A stretch of DNA of 64,000 nt, from positions 1-64,000 of the forward strand of contig NZ_JAPJDL010000014.1 in NCBI RefSeq assembly GCF_026242055.1, written 5' to 3'. This document shows positions 17,416-27,924 of the stretch, piece by piece; position 1 is the stretch's first letter; every line of letters starts with the position of its first letter. This DNA comes from Lentzea sp. NEAU-D7 (GTDB taxonomy: Bacteria > Actinomycetota > Actinomycetes > Mycobacteriales > Pseudonocardiaceae). Below the pieces are notes generated by a model, which ran no database searches, was not told the origin of the DNA, and saw nothing but the letters and a program-made list of their open reading frames with translations. The position numbers were made by a program, and so were the translations under genes.

Positions 17416-18053
17416 AGGGCCTGACGAGGCAGTTCCAGGAACGCAGGATCCTCGACGACCTCGACCTCACGATCGCCCCCGGCGAGTTCACGGCACTGCT
17501 GGGCCGCAGCGGTTCCGGCAAGTCGACGCTGCTCAAGGCCATCGCCGGACTCGACCACGACGTGACCGGCACCGGAGACCTGGAGGTGCCGAGGGAGGTC
17601 GCCGTCGCGTTCCAGGACTCGCGGCTGCTGCCGTGGCTGCGGGTGCTGGACAACGTCGAGCTCGGCGTGAGACCGGGCAGGGGCAGGGCGGCACTGGAGG
17701 AGGTCGGGCTCAAGGGCCGCGAACGCGCGTGGCCCGCGGAGCTGTCCGGCGGCGAGCAGCAACGGGTGGCGCTCGCCCGCTGCCTCGTCCGCGAACCCCG
17801 GCTGCTGCTGGCCGACGAGCCGTTCGGCGCGCTGGACGCGTTGACCCGCATCAAGATGCACGACCTGCTGCGCGAGCTGTGCGCCAAGCACCGGCCCGCG
17901 GTCCTCCTGGTCACGCACGACGTCGACGAGGCCATCGAGCTCGCCGACCGGGTGCTCGTCCTGCAGGAGGGCCGCATCGGCCTCGACCTCCCGGCGCACG
18001 ACGCCGACCGCACGCACCTGTTGTCCGCACTCGGCATCGGAGTCGCCGCATGA
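17391..18053 (+). CDS. ssuB: Sulfonate ABC transporter ATP-binding protein (SsuB-like)
   Basis: A 220-residue ABC ATPase. Walker A is GRSGSGKST (residues 38-46), the Q-loop is in AFQDSRLLPWL, the signature is LSGGEQQR, Walker B is LLADEPFGALD, and the switch His is in LLVTHDVDEAIELADRV. Length and the phrase RLLPWLRVLDNVELG are typical of SsuB/TauB. ATG 17391 lies inside the permease gene, giving a 25-base overlap. It powers import by the SsuA-SsuC pair. Its stop overlaps the LLM monooxygenase start by ATGA, so all five structural genes are translationally coupled. Confidence 0.92.
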   Translation: MATHAVRVKGLTRQFQERRILDDLDLTIAPGEFTALLGRSGSGKSTLLKAIAGLDHDVTGTGDLEVPREVAVAFQDSRLLPWLRVLDNVELGVRPGRGRAALEEVGLKGRERAWPAELSGGEQQRVALARCLVREPRLLLADEPFGALDALTRIKMHDLLRELCAKHRPAVLLVTHDVDEAIELADRVLVLQEGRIGLDLPAHDADRTHLLSALGIGVAA

Positions 18054-19363
18054 CGCTGCACCTCAACCTCTTCCTGCACGACACCGGCCACCACGAGGCG
18101 TCCTGGCGGCTGCCCGAGTCGGATCCGCTGGCGCACATCGACATCGCCTATCACCAGCGGATCGCGCGCACCGCCGAGGAGGCGCGGTTCGACTCGGTGT
18201 TCCTCGCCGACTCCCCCGTGCTGTGGGGAAACCCGAGCCGCCGCCCGTCCGGCAAGATCGAGCCGACGATCCTGCTCGCGGCGATCGCCGCCGCCACCAC
18301 GAGGATCGGCCTGATCGCCACGGCGTCCACCACCTACAACGAACCGTTCAACCTGGCCCGCCGGTTCAGCTCGCTCGACCACGTCAGCGGTGGCCGCGCC
18401 GGCTGGAACATCGTCACGACCGCAGGGGACGACGCCGCCCGCAACTTCGGGCTCGACGCCCAGCCCGCCCACCTCACCCGCTACGACCGGGCCGCGGAGT
18501 TCGTGGAGGTCTCGAAGAAGCTCTGGGACTCCTGGGACGACGACGCGATCGTCGCCGACAAGGACAGCGGTGTGCACGCCAGGGACGACCGCGTGCACAC
18601 CATCGACCACGTCGGCCCGCACTTCCGCGTCCGCGGCCCGCTGAACCTGCCGCGGTCACCCCAGGGCCACCCGCTGCTGGTCCAGGCGGGCAGCTCCGAG
18701 GACGGCAGGGACTTCGCCGCCCGGCACGCCGAGGCCGTGTTCACCGCGCAGCAGACGCTGGCCGACGCGGTCGCCTTCTACCAGGACGTGAAGCGCCGGG
18801 CGATCGAGTTCGGCCGCGACCCGGACGAGGTCAAGATCCTGCCCGGCCTGGTCCCGGTGATCGGGTCGACGGAGGAGGAGGCGCACGCGCTCGACGCGGA
18901 GCTGGAACGGCTGATCGTGCCGGAGCACGCGGCCAGGCAGCTCGCGGCCCTGCTCAAGGTCGACCACCTGGAACTGGACGAGGAACTGCCCGCCGACCTG
19001 CCGGAGGAGGCCGCGATCGAGGGTGCGAAGTCGCGGTACACGCTGATCGTGGAACTGGGCCGGCGTGAACGGCTGACCGTCCGCCAGCTCATCGGCAGGC
19101 TCGGTGGCGGGCGCGGGCACAAGACGTTCGCCGGCACCGCGCTCCAGGTCGCCGACACGATCGAGGAGTGGCACCGGGCGGGCGCCGCGGACGGGTTCAA
19201 CATCATGCCCGCCGTCCTGCCGTCCGGCCTGGAGCGGTTCGCGGACGAGGTGCTGCCGATCCTGCGGCGACGCGGCCTGTTCCGCACCGAGTACACCGGC
19301 ACGACCCTGCGCGAGCACTACGGCCTGCCACGCCCGGCCAACCAGTTCGCGCTACCCGTGTGA
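18050..19363 (+). CDS. LLM-class FMN-dependent monooxygenase (NtaA/SnaA/DszA group)
   Basis: A 437-residue flavin monooxygenase of the NtaA/SnaA/DszA/SoxA subfamily, which uses FMNH2 from a separate reductase. Typical blocks are FDSVFLADSPVLWG, the FMN-contact SSLDHVSGGRAGWNIVTT (about residues 107-124) and HPLLVQAGSSEDGRDFAA. Members oxidise nitrilotriacetate, dibenzothiophene sulfone and similar compounds. Here the operon context suggests desulfonation or C-S cleavage of the substrate imported by the Ssu transporter. No flavin reductase gene is in the window. The gene ends convergently with the patatin gene, overlapping by 12 bases. Confidence 0.9.
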   Translation: MTLHLNLFLHDTGHHEASWRLPESDPLAHIDIAYHQRIARTAEEARFDSVFLADSPVLWGNPSRRPSGKIEPTILLAAIAAATTRIGLIATASTTYNEPFNLARRFSSLDHVSGGRAGWNIVTTAGDDAARNFGLDAQPAHLTRYDRAAEFVEVSKKLWDSWDDDAIVADKDSGVHARDDRVHTIDHVGPHFRVRGPLNLPRSPQGHPLLVQAGSSEDGRDFAARHAEAVFTAQQTLADAVAFYQDVKRRAIEFGRDPDEVKILPGLVPVIGSTEEEAHALDAELERLIVPEHAARQLAALLKVDHLELDEELPADLPEEAAIEGAKSRYTLIVELGRRERLTVRQLIGRLGGGRGHKTFAGTALQVADTIEEWHRAGAADGFNIMPAVLPSGLERFADEVLPILRRRGLFRTEYTGTTLREHYGLPRPANQFALPV

Positions 19364-20212
19364 CGGGTGCCCGTAGAGCCCCACACCGGCGAACTCCAGC
19401 GTCGTGAGGAACGCGGTCGAGGCCTGGTAGGAGGCCTCGACCAGTTCCGCGGTGTGCGAGAAGTCGAGCGGTGTCACCGCCTGCACGGGCGGGCCCGGCA
19501 GGTAGAGCACGGGCGCGCTCTGCGAGGCGAGCTCCACCTCCAGCACGGCCTGGTTGCGCATGCCCAGGGTCGCCCAGAACAGCAGGGTCTCGGCGAGCGT
19601 CTCCGGCACGGTCGGCAGGTGGCCGGGGAACGCGCAGTCCAGCACCACCAACGACTTCGCGCCCATCGCCAGGGCCTGCCGGATCGGCACGTTCGCCAGG
19701 ACGCCGCCGTCGTAGAGCACCTGGTCGCCGATGCGCACCGGCGGGTAGACGCCCGGGATCGCCGCGCTGGCGAGGATCGCGGGGACCAGCTCGCCCTCGG
19801 TGATGTTCACGGCCTCACCGGTCACGCCGTTCACCGACACCGCGCCGAACGGCAGCGCCAGGTCCTGAAAGGACGAACAGCCGCCGAGCCCCTCGGACAG
19901 CACGTGCGCGAGGCCGGTGTTCGGGAAGAGGTAGGTCTTGTTGGTGCGCAACGACCTCAGCTGCGCGATCGGCCCGCCGGGGAACACCCGCTGCCGCGTC
20001 ATGCCCTCCCACAGCACGCCCAGCCGCTCGGCCGCCCTGTCCGGGTCCAGCGCGAGCAGCGAGCCGTTGACCGAGCCGACCGAGGTGCCGACGACGAGGT
20101 CGGGCCGGATCCCGTGCTCGCGCAGGGCGCGCAGCATGCCGACCTGCGCGGCGCCGAGGCTTCCCCCGCCTCCGAGCACGAACCCGACTGGTCCTGGCAG
20201 TTCGATCGTCAC
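19352..20212 (-). CDS. Patatin-like phospholipase family protein
   Basis: A 286-residue patatin-fold lipase. It has the oxyanion loop LGGGGSLGAAQ (residues 13-23), the nucleophile GTSVGS (Ser44) and the catalytic dyad Asp in LYDGGVLANVPI (about residue 170). It has no signal peptide, so it is probably cytoplasmic or membrane-associated. It would hydrolyse acyl chains from phospholipid or similar lipids. The 3' end overlaps the LLM gene by 12 bases tail to tail. The phosphodiesterase-like gene lies upstream on the same strand with a gap of 45 bases, so the two may share a transcript. Confidence 0.88.
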   Translation of the reverse strand: MTIELPGPVGFVLGGGGSLGAAQVGMLRALREHGIRPDLVVGTSVGSVNGSLLALDPDRAAERLGVLWEGMTRQRVFPGGPIAQLRSLRTNKTYLFPNTGLAHVLSEGLGGCSSFQDLALPFGAVSVNGVTGEAVNITEGELVPAILASAAIPGVYPPVRIGDQVLYDGGVLANVPIRQALAMGAKSLVVLDCAFPGHLPTVPETLAETLLFWATLGMRNQAVLEVELASQSAPVLYLPGPPVQAVTPLDFSHTAELVEASYQASTAFLTTLEFAGVGLYGHPSHG

Positions 20213-20257
20213 GTCCGGTGATCCTAAAGCGAGACAACGGAAAGGGCTGATTTCAAT

Positions 20258-21355
20258 CTACACTGAAGTTACTGAGTGAACCAGAATCGAGATCGCCAGC
20301 TCCGCGTGGGTCCGCGATCCGTGGAACCCGTTCATGCCGGTCCACATGGGCTCCGCCTGACTGCGCACGACCACCGCGGAGCCCTTCATCGCCACCACGA
20401 CGTCTCCGATGCGGTCCGCCGCCAGCGGGCTGATCGGGCCGAACCACCCGGCGTCCACCGCGTCCTCGCGCGTCAGCACGTCGGCACGGTCGCCGAGGTA
20501 CTCGCGCCACACGTCCAGGACCTCGTCGCTCGCGGTGTGCAGGTAACGCACCCGGGGTTCTCCGGCGATCACCCGGACCCCCTGCCACAGCAGGGGTTCG
20601 GTGTCGAAGTCGATCCGCTCTCCCGCGGTGATCATGCCGTGGTCCGCCGTGACGGCGAGCACCGAGTCCGGCGGCATGCGCGCGGCGATCCGCGACACCA
20701 GCGAGTCGATGAACTCCAGCTGCAGCAACCACTCCTCGGAACCCGGCCCGTACATGTGCCCGATCGTGTCGAGGTCCGCGTGGTAGGCGTAGCAGAACGA
20801 ACGGTCCTCCCGCACGGCCGCGAGAGCACCGAGGGCGAGGTCGCCGAACCCCGCCGCGCCGCGGAACCACGAGCCGCGCAGCACCGCCCTGGTGAGGCCG
20901 CTGCCGCGGTGGAACAGCGGGGCGACCACGCTGACCGCGACACCGGCCGCCGCCGCGCGTTCGAACAGCGTCGGATGGGGCTGCACGACCTCGGGCACGA
21001 GCGTCTTGCGCAGGTCGTGGTGACGGTCGTCGGCGCGCGACCAGGTCAGCGAGTTCAGCACCTCGTCCCCGACCGCGAACGTGTAGCCGACGATGCCGTG
21101 CTCACCCGAGAGCAGCCCGGTGCCGATCGAGGCGAGGCTGGTCGCGGTCGACGACGGGAAGCCCGCGGAGATCTCCCGGCCGGCCATCGACGACAGGAAC
21201 GGCGCGTGCGCGGCGTGCGCGCGCAGCAGCTCGTGGCCCAGACCGTCGACGAGCAGCAGGACGACACGCCGGGCCCGCGGCAGGCCGAGCGTGTTGTCGG
21301 CACCCGGCACTCCCAGGCCCGACAGCAGTGATGGGACGACCTCGGCGATGGTCAT
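20258..21355 (-). CDS. Alkaline-phosphatase-superfamily protein (nucleotide pyrophosphatase/phosphodiesterase-like)
   Basis: A 365-residue enzyme of the type I phosphodiesterase/nucleotide pyrophosphatase group. The first metal Asp is in [14 protein letters not shown] (about residue 37), and the Ser/Thr nucleophile region is [16 protein letters not shown]. Further metal ligands are [12 protein letters not shown] and VTADHGMI, and a final His is in [13 protein letters not shown]. All key blocks are present, so activity is likely. No signal peptide is visible from ATG 21355, which begins [11 protein letters not shown]; an upstream extension in frame exists but looks non-coding. It is divergent from tex. 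Confidence 0.87.
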   Translation of the reverse strand: MTIAEVVPSLLSGLGVPGADNTLGLPRARRVVLLLVDGLGHELLRAHAAHAPFLSSMAGREISAGFPSSTATSLASIGTGLLSGEHGIVGYTFAVGDEVLNSLTWSRADDRHHDLRKTLVPEVVQPHPTLFERAAAAGVAVSVVAPLFHRGSGLTRAVLRGSWFRGAAGFGDLALGALAAVREDRSFCYAYHADLDTIGHMYGPGSEEWLLQLEFIDSLVSRIAARMPPDSVLAVTADHGMITAGERIDFDTEPLLWQGVRVIAGEPRVRYLHTASDEVLDVWREYLGDRADVLTREDAVDAGWFGPISPLAADRIGDVVVAMKGSAVVVRSQAEPMWTGMNGFHGSRTHAELAISILVHSVTSV

Positions 21356-21404
21356 GAAGGACACCGTGCCACGTCGGATCGGACAACGGGCAGAATGGCG
21401 CGCT

Positions 21405-23729
<2,325 letters not shown>

Positions 23730-23737
23730 GACGACGG

Positions 23738-23771
23738 AAACGGCCCCTCCCGAACCCGGGAGGGGCCGTTT
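23738..23771. terminator. Intrinsic terminator of tex
   Basis: A perfect 15-bp inverted repeat (left arm AAACGGCCCCTCCCG at 23738-23752, loop AACC) followed by TCTCATTT. It separates tex from the convergent small membrane-protein gene and could serve both directions. Confidence 0.92.
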
Positions 23772-23795
23772 CTCATTTGGTCGTTCCTGGGCGTG

Positions 23796-23969
23796 CTAGT
23801 CCTTGGCCCACGCGACGAGGAACCAGACGCCGATGACGAGACCTGCGAAGATCACAACCGCTGGTAGCGGGTTCTGCACGAGGAACAGGTAGATCAGCCG
23901 CAGCAGCCCCGGCGAGGGCTCCGGCACCGCGGCAACGAGCACTTCCTGGATCGCACTGGATGCGGCCAT
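23796..23969 (-). CDS. Small single-pass membrane protein (57 residues)
   Basis: A 57-residue protein with a short soluble N-terminus (MAASSAIQEVLVAAVPEP), then a hydrophobic stretch LLRLIYLFLV, NPLP, and a membrane helix AVVIFAGLVIGVWFLVAWA ending in Lys-Asp. ATG 23969 is chosen because GGAG lies six bases upstream; GTG 23990 in frame would start inside an inverted repeat. I do not recognise a family. Directly upstream of the ribosome site is a perfect 17-bp inverted repeat (23979-24020), so expression may be controlled there. It could be a small stress or transporter-associated protein; nothing decides this. Confidence 0.6.
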   Translation of the reverse strand: MAASSAIQEVLVAAVPEPSPGLLRLIYLFLVQNPLPAVVIFAGLVIGVWFLVAWAKD

Positions 23970-23978
23970 GGCGACTCC

Positions 23979-24020
23979 TGTGGTTCTCACACAGGCGGCG
24001 GCACCTGTGTGAGAACCACA
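23979..24020 (-). repeat. Perfect 17-bp inverted repeat abutting a ribosome-binding site
   Basis: Arms 23979-23995 and 24004-24020 (TGTGGTTCTCACACAGG and its complement) flank an 8-base loop. In the minus direction the hairpin is followed at once by GGAGTCGCC and the ATG of the 57-residue protein, with no T-run. It lies after the stop of the binding-protein gene. It could be an operator, an attenuator-like stem or a processing site. Confidence 0.85.
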
Positions 24021-24072
24021 TCGAGTCGATCTGACAGGCGGTTACCGCGGTGGCGCCGCCGAGTCGGAGTCG

Positions 24073-25311
24073 TTACTTGGCGCGCGTGCCCTTGGCCTTC
24101 ACGAGCTCGGACTCGAACAGCTCCTCGACGGTCGTGAGACCGCCGGGCGCCTTCGAGTCGACCTTGGTGATGTACGACTGCGTCGCGGACGGCCGCCCGA
24201 CGAGCGAGTAGTGCAGCGCGCTGGTCAGGCCCTGGGTGTCCAGGCCGTTGGTGTTGTGGAACGCCTTCAGCACGCCGTCGCGCGTCAGGTCGCCGTCCTG
24301 GCAGGCCTTCTCCACGACGGAGAGGAACACCTTCGCGACGGTGTAGCCGTGGTCGACGTAGATCGCGGGCTTGTCGTTCGGGTAGTACTTGTTGAACGCG
24401 GCCGCGACCTCGCGCGGGCCCGCCTGGGTGCCGGTGAAAGGGGCCACCGACGTCACCACGGACACCTGCTTCTCGACGGCGGCGCCGACCGGCGAGTCGA
24501 GGATCGCGGTGTCGAAGCCGACCACGTTGACCATGAACGGCACCTCCCACTTCAGCGCGGCGGCCACGCCGACGGCGGCGGCGGTCTGGGCGGGGGTGGT
24601 GCTGAGCACGACGGCCTTCGCGCCCGCGGCCTTCAGCGCGCCGATCTGCTGCGCGAGGTCCGCGGTGGTCTCGCCGATGGGCTGTTCGGCGATCTTCATG
24701 TTCCACTGCGTGCCGACGAACCGGCTGCCCTCGACGGCGTTGTCGCCGTAGCTGCCCCGCACGTAGACGTGGCCGACGGTGTCGCCGTCCTTGATCACGC
24801 CCTTGCGCTTGTAGTGGTCGAGGCCGTTGATGACGTCGAGGTCGTACGTGGTGCCGACGATCATCATGTGCGGGTTGCCGAGCAGCGACGCGGCCCACGA
24901 GGCGGGAGCGGTCAGCGTGCGGGTCTGCATGATGTCGGGCTCGATCGCCGCGGTCATCGGCGTGCCCGCGAGCTCCAGCAGGCCGAGGATCTGCGGCTCC
25001 AGGTCGAAGTACGCGTCGAGCGCCTTCTGCACGTCGTACGCGTGGTCCTTCTGCTTGAGCTCGATCCTGCGACCGCAGATGCCGCCGCGGTCGTTGACCT
25101 GCTTCAGGTACAGCTCGTAGCCCTTCATGCGGGTCAGCGCGGAGGCTTTGAACGGCCCTGTCATGTCCGTGAGGATGCCGAGCGAGATCGTGTCGTCGGT
25201 AACGCCCGGACCGGTCTTGACCTGGACCTTCTCGTCTGTCTTGGCACCGCAGCCGGCCACCAGGACGGCGAGCGCCAAGGCGGCGGTGGGCAGTACACGG
25301 CGGAGGGGCAT
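24073..25311 (-). CDS. Branched-chain amino-acid-type ABC transporter substrate-binding lipoprotein
   Basis: A 412-residue solute-binding protein of the Leu/Ile/Val-binding (type I periplasmic) family. The signal is PLRRVLPTAALALAVLVAGC, a lipobox with Cys near residue 21, so it is membrane-anchored outside the cell. The mature domain shows SLGILTDMTGPFKASA, NDRGGICGRRIELKQKDHAYD and DGDTVGHVYVRGSYGDNAVEG. ATG 25311 has AAGGA upstream and begins the lipoprotein signal. No permease or ATPase genes accompany it, so its transporter is elsewhere or it acts as a sensor. A TetR-like dyad lies just upstream (25338-25359). Confidence 0.88.
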   Translation of the reverse strand: MPLRRVLPTAALALAVLVAGCGAKTDEKVQVKTGPGVTDDTISLGILTDMTGPFKASALTRMKGYELYLKQVNDRGGICGRRIELKQKDHAYDVQKALDAYFDLEPQILGLLELAGTPMTAAIEPDIMQTRTLTAPASWAASLLGNPHMMIVGTTYDLDVINGLDHYKRKGVIKDGDTVGHVYVRGSYGDNAVEGSRFVGTQWNMKIAEQPIGETTADLAQQIGALKAAGAKAVVLSTTPAQTAAAVGVAAALKWEVPFMVNVVGFDTAILDSPVGAAVEKQVSVVTSVAPFTGTQAGPREVAAAFNKYYPNDKPAIYVDHGYTVAKVFLSVVEKACQDGDLTRDGVLKAFHNTNGLDTQGLTSALHYSLVGRPSATQSYITKVDSKAPGGLTTVEELFESELVKAKGTRAK

Positions 25312-25337
25312 GCAGGGTCCTTGTCCAGAAGATCGAC

Positions 25338-25359
25338 ATACTAAGCGGTAGCTCAGTAT
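25338..25359 (-). promoter_or_regulatory. Candidate TetR-type operator upstream of the binding-protein gene
   Basis: An imperfect dyad centred at 25348/25349 (ATACTAAGCGG against TAGCTCAGTAT, 8 of 11 positions symmetric). The CTAAGC/GCTCAGTA style resembles TetR-family operators. It lies 27-48 bases upstream of ATG 25311. A second small dyad, CACATAA-N7-TTATGTG, is at 25372-25392. Confidence 0.45.
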
Positions 25360-25513
25360 TGAGCGGAGCCTCACATAATGGCCCCTTATGTGCTACGGAA
25401 CACAGGCACGTTAGGTTCATGTGACTACCGCTCGACTACGGAGTGTGCTAGCTCTTCGGTGCCGAACGAAATGAGATACGCGTGATCGGTCACATCGCGG
25501 GTATCCGGGCAGG

Positions 25514-26377
25514 GTGAAAATCGTCGTCACCGGTGCGTCCGGCAACGTCGGCAGCGCGCTGCGCCGCCACCTGGACTTCGAGGACGCCGGTGTCGACGTG
25601 CGCACACTCTCGTCGCTGTGCGACGCGTTCCGGGGTGCCGACGTCGTGGTGCACCTGGCGTGGGCGATCAAGCCGACGAACCGCGAAACGAACGTCGACG
25701 GCACCGAGCACGTGCTCGCCGCGTGTGTGAAGGAAGACGTCGGCCACGTGGTTCTCGCCTCTTCGGTCGCGGCCTACGGCCCGGCGGAACGCTGGACGCG
25801 GGTCGACGAGTCGTGGCCGCTGACGGGCATCGCCGGCAACACCTACAGCGCCCACAAGGTGCGGCTGGAGGAGATGGTCCAGCGCTATCCGTTGCCGTGC
25901 ACGGTGATCCGGCCGTGCGGCATCGGGCAGGCGTCCGCGGCGGAGAAGATCCGCCGCTGGCTGCTCAGCCCGCTGCTCCCGCCGGGGCTGCTGCCGTTCC
26001 TGCCGGTCCCGCTGTGGAACGACCTGCGCCTGCAGCTCGTGCACGCGGACGACGTGGCGCGCGCGATCGCCGAGATCGTCCGCCGCAAGGCGCTGGGAGC
26101 GTTCAACCTCGCCGCCGAACCGGTGCTGACCGCGCCGATGATCGCGGGCCGGGTGGGGGCGGCCCGGCTGCCGGTGCCGTACCCGGTGATCGAGAAGCTC
26201 GCGGGGGCCACCGCGCGGATCGGGCTGCAGCCCCTGACCCCCGAGTGGGTCCGGATGGCCGACCAGGCGCCTCTCGTGCGCACCACACGAGCACATGAAG
26301 ATCTGGGATGGTGGCCCGAACACGACGCGCGTGATGTGCTGCGTGAGGTCATCGCTGCAATGGGAGGACGTGCGTGA
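25514..26377 (+). CDS. NAD-dependent epimerase/dehydratase family protein
   Basis: A 287-residue extended short-chain dehydrogenase. The cofactor loop is VTGASGNVG (residues 5-13). The active site pairs a Ser in VLASSVAAYGP with Tyr and Lys in TYSAHKVRLEE (about residues 114-124). The conserved RPCGIGQ and LQLVHADDVARAIAEIV blocks are typical of nucleotide-sugar epimerase relatives. The substrate is unknown. GTG 25514 begins the Rossmann strand. The stop overlaps the GTG of the following FAD-dependent oxidoreductase (GTGA), so the two are translationally coupled and probably act in one short pathway. Confidence 0.88.
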   Translation: MKIVVTGASGNVGSALRRHLDFEDAGVDVRTLSSLCDAFRGADVVVHLAWAIKPTNRETNVDGTEHVLAACVKEDVGHVVLASSVAAYGPAERWTRVDESWPLTGIAGNTYSAHKVRLEEMVQRYPLPCTVIRPCGIGQASAAEKIRRWLLSPLLPPGLLPFLPVPLWNDLRLQLVHADDVARAIAEIVRRKALGAFNLAAEPVLTAPMIAGRVGAARLPVPYPVIEKLAGATARIGLQPLTPEWVRMADQAPLVRTTRAHEDLGWWPEHDARDVLREVIAAMGGRA

Positions 26378-27912
26378 ACGAGGTTGACGCGGTCGTCATC
26401 GGCTCCGGCCCGAACGGGCTGGTCGCCGCCACCCTGCTGGCGGACGCCGGCTGGGACGTGCTCGTGCTGGAGCAGCGCGACACGGCCGGCGGCGCCGTGA
26501 CGTCGGCCGAGATCACCGCTCCGGGATTCACCAACGACGTCTACAGCGCGTTCTACCCCCTCGGCCTCGGCTCGCCGGTCATCGGCGCGTTGAACCTCGA
26601 CGTGCAGTGGCAACACGCACCTGCCGTGCTGGCCCATGTGCTGCCGGACGACCGTGTCGCGCTCCTTTCTCGTGACGTGGACGTCACCGCGAAGTCCGTC
26701 GGCTCCTTCGCTCATTCGGATGCCGAGGCCTGGCAGGCCGAGTACGCCCGCTGGCAGCAGGTGCGGGGCGCCGTGCTGGAGAGCCTGCTGCGGCCCTTCC
26801 CGCCCGTGCGCGGCGGTCTGTCGTTGCTCAGGACGCTCGGCGCCGGTGACGCGTTACGGCTGACGCGGCTGCTGACGCTGCCCGTGCGGCGCCTCGGCGA
26901 GGAGCTCTTCGCCGGTGAGGGCGCCCGGTTGTTGCTGGCGGGCAACACGATGCACTCGGACCTCGGCCCCGACCAGGCCGGTGGCGCGGGCTTCGGCTGG
27001 CTGCTCGCCATGCTCGCCCAGGACGTCGGCAACCCCGTGCCGCGCGGCGGGGCGGGTGAGCTGGCCGCGTCCCTGGTCCGCAGGTTCGGCGGCCGGATCG
27101 AGACCGGCGCGCGCGTCACCCAAGTCCTGCACGCACGCGGTGTCGCCGTCGGCGTGCGTCTGGCGGATGGTTCCGTTGTGCGCGCACGCCGTGCCGTGCT
27201 GGCCGACGTGCCCGCGCCCCGGCTCTACCTGGACTTGATAGGTGGCGACGCGCTGCCGTCGAAGCTCGCGGAGGACCTGAAGAGGTTCCAGTGGGACGGC
27301 GACACGATCAAGGTCGACTGGGCGCTGTCGGGCCCGATCCCCTGGCGCAACGCGGAAGCCGCGCAGGCGGGCACGGTCCACCTCGGCGGTGACCTCAACG
27401 GCCTGGCGGGCGTGGCCCACGAGCTGGCGTGCGGCAAGGTGCCGCGCAACCCGTTCATGATCCTGGGCCAGATGACGACGACCGACCCGTCGCGTTCCCC
27501 CGCCGGCACCGAGGCCGCCTGGGCCTACACCCACGTGCCGCTGGGCGGGAACTGGACACCGGACCGGTTGAAGCGCCGCGCCGACCGCCTGGAGCTGATG
27601 ATCGAGGAACGCGCACCCGGCTTCCGCTCGCGCATTCTCGGGCGTTCGGTGCTCGGCCCCGCCGACATCGGGTCGGTCAACGGCGGCACGGCGGCGATCC
27701 ACCAGCAGCTGGTCTTCCGGCCCGTGCCCGGTCTCGGCCGCGCGGACACCCCGTTCGACCGGCTCTACCTCACCGGTTCGTCGGCGTGGCCCGGCGGCGG
27801 CGTGCACGGCGCGGCGGGCGCGAACGCGGCACGGGCGGCGATGGCGCGCTGGGGTGTGGCGGGCGGGCTGTACCGGGCGCTGGTCCAGGGAGCCCAGAAA
27901 GCCATCTACTGA
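26374..27912 (+). CDS. FAD-dependent oxidoreductase, phytoene-desaturase-like
   Basis: A 512-residue protein of the phytoene desaturase/CrtI-like NAD(P)/FAD family. The FAD-binding Rossmann motif is VVIGSGPNGLVAATLLADAGWDVLVLEQ-like at residues 6-34 (Gly10, Gly12, Gly15), followed by GGAVTSAEITAPGF. A C-terminal FAD motif is YLTGSSAWPGGGVHGAAGANAARAA-like near residues 468-492. No carotenoid synthase is nearby, so a carotenoid role is not supported. It is coupled to the epimerase gene and ends 12 bases from the convergent ABC ATPase gene. Confidence 0.88.
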   Translation: MNEVDAVVIGSGPNGLVAATLLADAGWDVLVLEQRDTAGGAVTSAEITAPGFTNDVYSAFYPLGLGSPVIGALNLDVQWQHAPAVLAHVLPDDRVALLSRDVDVTAKSVGSFAHSDAEAWQAEYARWQQVRGAVLESLLRPFPPVRGGLSLLRTLGAGDALRLTRLLTLPVRRLGEELFAGEGARLLLAGNTMHSDLGPDQAGGAGFGWLLAMLAQDVGNPVPRGGAGELAASLVRRFGGRIETGARVTQVLHARGVAVGVRLADGSVVRARRAVLADVPAPRLYLDLIGGDALPSKLAEDLKRFQWDGDTIKVDWALSGPIPWRNAEAAQAGTVHLGGDLNGLAGVAHELACGKVPRNPFMILGQMTTTDPSRSPAGTEAAWAYTHVPLGGNWTPDRLKRRADRLELMIEERAPGFRSRILGRSVLGPADIGSVNGGTAAIHQQLVFRPVPGLGRADTPFDRLYLTGSSAWPGGGVHGAAGANAARAAMARWGVAGGLYRALVQGAQKAIY

Positions 27913-27924
27913 CTGGCCCCTGGT

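Noticed and set aside
23796-24020. Type I toxin-antitoxin system (small membrane protein plus hairpin)
   Set aside because: No antisense RNA promoter can be recognised and the protein resembles no known toxin; kept only as a curious regulatory arrangement.
25514-27912. Epimerase plus phytoene-desaturase-like gene as a carotenoid cluster
   Set aside because: No phytoene synthase, cyclase or prenyl-transferase is present and the desaturase family is functionally broad.
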